A stretch of DNA of 64,000 nucleotides from Streptomyces sp. NBC_01669 (lineage in GTDB: Bacteria; Actinomycetota; Actinomycetes; Streptomycetales; Streptomycetaceae), in assembly GCF_026339735.1 (NCBI RefSeq), contig NZ_JAPEQG010000001.1, positions 7,687,001 through 7,751,000 on the forward strand. The letters run 5' to 3'. Shown one piece after another: positions 61,093 to 64,000 of the stretch (within the stretch, counting starts at the first letter, position 1; the number at the start of each line of letters is the position of its first letter). The notes beneath the pieces are model-generated. The model was not told the origin of the DNA. It did no database searches and worked only from the letters and a program-made list of their open reading frames with translations. A program made the position numbers and the translations under genes.

Positions 61093-61926
61093 CTACACCC
61101 GCTCCTTCCGCAGCGACGGAAGCCGGCGGGCCGCGAAGTCGACCGCGTCGGTGAAGCCGAAGAGGCGGCCGGTCGCCGAGCCCACCGGGCCGCTGCGTAC
61201 CGCCGCACCGTTGTCCGTGCGGGCGAACTCCGCCCCGAGCGCGGTGAAGTCGCTGTCGTCCAGCGCCACGTCCTCGTACTCCCACCAGTGGCGTCTGCCC
61301 CGGGTGGTCACCACACAGCGGTAGGTGCGGCGCGGCGGGGTGGGGACGCGGTACTCGCCGAGGTGGAACGCGGTGCAGGAGTCGAAGCCGGTGCCCAGCA
61401 GCAGGACGTGAGCCCGCACGTCGTAGAGGCGGGCCAGCGGCGAGTCCTCGCCGAGGTGGCAGTCGGGGCGGTGGTGTGCGAGCAGCTTGCCGGCGAGGGG
61501 GCCGAGGGCGGCGAACGAGGTCTGCGGATGGCTGCTGCGTGCCGCCCCCGGGGTCAGCCGTACGGCCTCCGCGAGCCGGCCCATCGACGGTGCCGCCGTG
61601 GTGGCGGGGTCGAACGGCGGCATGCCCGCGCGGACCGCCTCCCGGGCGTGGTCGGGGAGGCCGCGGACCCGGTTGCGGTACTGGGGGGAGGTGTCGGAGT
61701 TCTCCGGTGTGAACGACGGGACGATCAGGGTGCCGCCCTCGCCGAGCGCGTCCCGCAGCGCACCGATCACGGCACCGGCCCCGCCGCTGACCGCTCCCAC
61801 CGCCCGCATCGACGCATGCACCAGGAGGACATCGCTCCGCTCCACGCCGAGCCGGGACAGCTGACCGGCCAGCCGGCTTCGGCGGTGGGCGACGTTCACG
61901 GCACTCGGCGCACTGGTGAGACTCAC
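61093..61926 (-). CDS. AAC(3)-family N-acetyltransferase
   Basis: The 277-residue protein matches the Antibiotic_NAT fold: DVLLVHASMRAVGAVSGGAG, LRDALGEGGTLIVPSFTPEN, SSHPQTSFAALGPLAGKLLA and VLLLGTGFDSCTAFHLGEYR. These hold the conserved H-P and FHLGEYR residues of the acetyl-CoA site. AAC(3) enzymes acetylate aminoglycosides at N3, but many chromosomal relatives act on other amines, so resistance is not implied. GTG 61926 chosen; a longer start is possible. Intact. Confidence 0.85.
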   Translation of the reverse strand: MSLTSAPSAVNVAHRRSRLAGQLSRLGVERSDVLLVHASMRAVGAVSGGAGAVIGALRDALGEGGTLIVPSFTPENSDTSPQYRNRVRGLPDHAREAVRAGMPPFDPATTAAPSMGRLAEAVRLTPGAARSSHPQTSFAALGPLAGKLLAHHRPDCHLGEDSPLARLYDVRAHVLLLGTGFDSCTAFHLGEYRVPTPPRRTYRCVVTTRGRRHWWEYEDVALDDSDFTALGAEFARTDNGAAVRSGPVGSATGRLFGFTDAVDFAARRLPSLRKERV

Positions 61927-61996
61927 AAGGGGGCATTCTCCCAGCGGAGCGCCATGTGTGATACCCCGCACATTCGGCCGAGGAGTGGCATGTCGC

Positions 61997-62422
61997 TCAT
62001 CGGTCCAGAAGGGGTATTTCGATCGCCGGGCAGTGGTCCATCACCATGTCGAGTCCGGCTGCCTGTGTGCGTTCGTACGCTGCGTCGTCGATCACGCCGA
62101 GCTGGAACCAGACCGCCTTCGCGCCGATCGTGACGGCCTCGTCCGCGACGGCGCCCGCCAGTCCGCTGTTGACGAAGACGTCCACGACGTCGACCGGGAA
62201 CGGGATGTCGGCCAGCGACGCGTAGCCCTCCTCTCCGTGCACCCGTTCCGCCTTCGGGTGCACCGGGACCACGCGCTTGCCGAAGCGCTGGAGGACCGCG
62301 GCGACGCGGTAGGCCGCGCGCGACTCGTTGTCGGACAGTCCCACCACGGCCCAGGTGTCGCCCGAGTCCCGGAGAATCCTGCGGATCGTCTCAGTCTCGG
62401 TCCCTGCTGCGTCTGCGTACAT
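61997..62422 (-). CDS. CoA-binding domain protein (YccU type)
   Basis: The 141-residue protein reads WAVVGLSDNESRAAYRVAAV, KRVVPVHPKAERVHGEEGYA and VFVNSGLAGAVADEAVTIGA, the pattern of stand-alone CoA-binding Rossmann proteins such as YccU. AVWFQLGVID and a GLDMVMDHCPAIEI end with the conserved C-P complete the family match. Function unknown, perhaps CoA or acyl-CoA binding. ATG 62422. Divergent from YigZ family gene at 62482. Confidence 0.9.
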   Translation of the reverse strand: MYADAAGTETETIRRILRDSGDTWAVVGLSDNESRAAYRVAAVLQRFGKRVVPVHPKAERVHGEEGYASLADIPFPVDVVDVFVNSGLAGAVADEAVTIGAKAVWFQLGVIDDAAYERTQAAGLDMVMDHCPAIEIPLLDR

Positions 62423-62481
62423 GATGCGGACAACGGACTGCGACCGCGGGCCATTCCCGCTGCTGCGCATAGGGTGGACGG

Positions 62482-63108
62482 ATGCAGGAGCAGTACCGGA
62501 CAGTCGCCCGAGCGGGCGTGCACGAGACCGAAATCAACCGATCGCGCTTCATCTGCGCGCTCGCCCCCGCCGCCACCGAGCAGGAGGCGCAGGACTTCGT
62601 CGCACGCATCCGCAGGGAACACCCGACCGCCACCCACAACTGCTTCGCGTACGTGATCGGCGCCGACGCCTCCGTACAGAAGGCCAGTGACGACGGGGAG
62701 CCCGGTGGCACTGCGGGCGTCCCCATGCTGCAGATGCTGATGCGCCGGGAGATGCGGTACGTCGCCGCCGTCGTCACCCGCTACTACGGCGGGGTGAAGC
62801 TCGGCGCCGGCGGCCTGATCCGGGCCTACGGAGGAGCGGTCGGCGAGGCGCTCGACGAGCTGGGCACGATCACCCGGCAGCGGTTCCGGCTCGCCACGGT
62901 CACCGTCGACCACCAGCGGGCAGGCAGGCTCCAGAACGACCTGCGCGCCACCGGGCGGGCCGTCCGGGAGGTCCGGTACCAGGAAGCGGTGATCATCGAG
63001 ATCGGGCTGCCGGACGCGGATGTCGAGGACTTCCGGCGCTGGCTGGCCGATACGACGGCGGGTGAGGCGCTGCTGGAGCTGGGCGGCGAGGCGTACGGGG
63101 ACACCTGA
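62482..63108 (+). CDS. YigZ/IMPACT family protein
   Basis: The 208-residue protein has the IMPACT core: HETEINRSRFICALAPAATE, HPTATHNCFAYVIGADASVQ, SDDGEPGGTAGVPMLQMLMR and VVTRYYGGVKLGAGGLIRAY (about residues 97-116). A short C-terminal DUF1949 domain follows. YigZ proteins may bind nucleic acid or regulate translation. ATG 62482 lies 59 bp from the divergent CoA-binding gene. Intact. Confidence 0.93.
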   Translation: MQEQYRTVARAGVHETEINRSRFICALAPAATEQEAQDFVARIRREHPTATHNCFAYVIGADASVQKASDDGEPGGTAGVPMLQMLMRREMRYVAAVVTRYYGGVKLGAGGLIRAYGGAVGEALDELGTITRQRFRLATVTVDHQRAGRLQNDLRATGRAVREVRYQEAVIIEIGLPDADVEDFRRWLADTTAGEALLELGGEAYGDT

Positions 63109-63575
63109 ACGCACTCGACGGGGTGGCACGGCCGCGCTGCGGATCCGGAAATCGGTGGGGGAGAGCGAGCCGCGCCCCTCAGCCTCTCGGAGTACTTCCG
63201 GCCGACGCCGCCGGTGACACCCTCGGGGACGTGCTGCGCGGCGAGCATCACGGGCGTACCACTGGTTCGGAGCGATCCCCCCGTCGGGCTTCTCCGGCAG
63301 GATCTCGCCGTCGCCCGGGCCGCATACCGGCAGGCGGAACGGCTCGGCATCGGAACGCCGATCGATCTTCTTCGCCGAACACGTCGGAGGCGGTGCGTGG
63401 CGATGGGAGACTGTGGGCTGTGAGGAAACAGGTTCGTGAGGGATCAGGGGCGCAGCGGCGCTAGCGTGGTCGGTGCCGACCGTGCGCTCCCGCGCCGGTC
63501 CGGTGCGGCTCCCGGGCAAGACAGGCGTGGACGCTGGGTGCGAAGGAAGAGAAACATGCAGGTCGGAGCCAGGTC
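63109..63575. other. 467-bp gap with a possible gene scrap
   Basis: No complete gene is supported. On the plus strand at about 63260-63370 the frame reads VRSDPPVGLLRQDLAVARAA and AERLGIGTPIDLLR, which looks coding but has no start region or family I recognise. The last part is the likely promoter area of sbcD. Confidence 0.4.
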
Positions 63576-64000
63576 TTGAGGATTCTGCACACATCGGACT
63601 GGCACCTGGGGCGGTCGTTCCACCGGGTCTCGCTGCTGGAGGCACAGGCCGCCTACCTCGATCATCTGGTGGCGACCGTCCGAGAGCGCGAGGTCGACGC
63701 CGTCGTCGTCGCGGGTGATGTCTACGACAGAGCCGTGCCCCCGCTCTCCGCCGTCGAGCTCTTCGACCGGGCCCTGCACCGGCTCGCCGCCGCGGGCGTA
63801 CCCACGGTGATGATCTCCGGGAACCACGACTCGGCCCGCAGGCTCGGCGTCGGCGCAGGACTGATCGGGCGGGCCGGCATCCATCTGCGTACCGACCCGG
63901 CGGAGTGCGCCACCCCCGTCGTCCTGCACGACGAGCACGGCGATGTGGCGTTCTACGGGCTGCCCTATCTGGAACCGGCCCTCGTCAAGGACGTGTTGAA
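63576..64000 (+). CDS. sbcD: Exonuclease SbcCD, subunit D, N-terminal part
   Basis: The visible 141 codons are the Mre11-like phosphodiesterase: HTSDWHLGRSF (metal ligands Asp8, His10), VVVAGDVYDRAVPP (GD..D) and VMISGNHDSARRLG (GNHD). SbcD with the SbcC ATPase opens hairpins and trims DNA ends. Start is TTG 63576, after a GGAG at 63565, because the motif DWHLG must sit near residue 8. The gene continues past the window. Confidence 0.93.
   Translation, partial: MRILHTSDWHLGRSFHRVSLLEAQAAYLDHLVATVREREVDAVVVAGDVYDRAVPPLSAVELFDRALHRLAAAGVPTVMISGNHDSARRLGVGAGLIGRAGIHLRTDPAECATPVVLHDEHGDVAFYGLPYLEPALVKDVL

Noticed and set aside
61093..61926. Calling the AAC(3)-like gene a named resistance determinant
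   Set aside because: Family motifs alone do not show which amine is acetylated; the context is not a resistance or antibiotic cluster.

Overview
The window is high-GC DNA with strong GC bias at third codon positions, GTG and TTG starts, many TetR/PadR/AraC regulator and oxidoreductase pairs, a second EF-Tu gene (tuf3) and an FxSxx-COOH peptide locus. All of this points to Streptomyces or a very close relative. From memory, the gene order lnt, uppP, tuf3, ung resembles a core region in the left part of the S. coelicolor chromosome; this was not checked.

Region 1 (1-19.95 kb) is accessory and decaying. It starts with regulator/enzyme pairs (aldo/keto reductase with TetR; SnoaL-like protein with PadR; an MDR oxidoreductase). 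A mobile-element cluster follows at 4.0-9.4 kb: an IS21 istA scrap, an IS200/IS605 element with intact tnpA and frameshifted tnpB, and a Tn5053/Tn7-like set tniA-tniB-tniQ. tniA is frameshifted at an 8-bp tandem repeat, and tniQ is cut short by the IS605 right end. From 9.4 to 19.7 kb, intact regulators and NAD(P)-dependent oxidoreductases alternate with broken genes: tetR tail, SUKH-like, alpha/beta hydrolase, aldo/keto reductase, MBL-fold/SnoaL chimera and an NB-ARC regulator fragment.

Region 2 (19.95-51.6 kb) looks like stable core with no frameshifts. It holds a HipA-like kinase with a DUF3037 partner, two SDRs under a clear promoter, a peptide-binding lipoprotein, ung, a TetR-controlled FAD monooxygenase with a Gfo/Idh gene, lnt, universal stress protein, uppP, a TVP38-type protein, AlkD-like repair protein, tuf3, a patatin-like protein, an MFS exporter, a DedA protein, gamma-carbonic anhydrase, an EamA exporter with an XRE-cupin regulator, and a YbaK-like deacylase. 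A small phage-like collagen-repeat remnant lies at about 36.3 kb.

Region 3 (51.6-60.0 kb) is a complete FxS system: peptide FxsA ending F-Q-S-S-V, radical SAM/HExxH maturase FxsB, TIR-like FxsC, and a 1319-residue FxsT combining a ParA-like domain, a TIR-like domain, NB-ARC and TPRs. The first two genes probably make and modify a ribosomal peptide. The last two look like a signalling or sensing module of the STAND type. Its role is the most open question in the window.

Region 4 (60.1-64 kb) holds an alpha/beta hydrolase, an AAC(3)-family acetyltransferase, a CoA-binding protein, a YigZ/IMPACT protein and the start of sbcD. I recognise no tRNA, rRNA, CRISPR array or replication origin.
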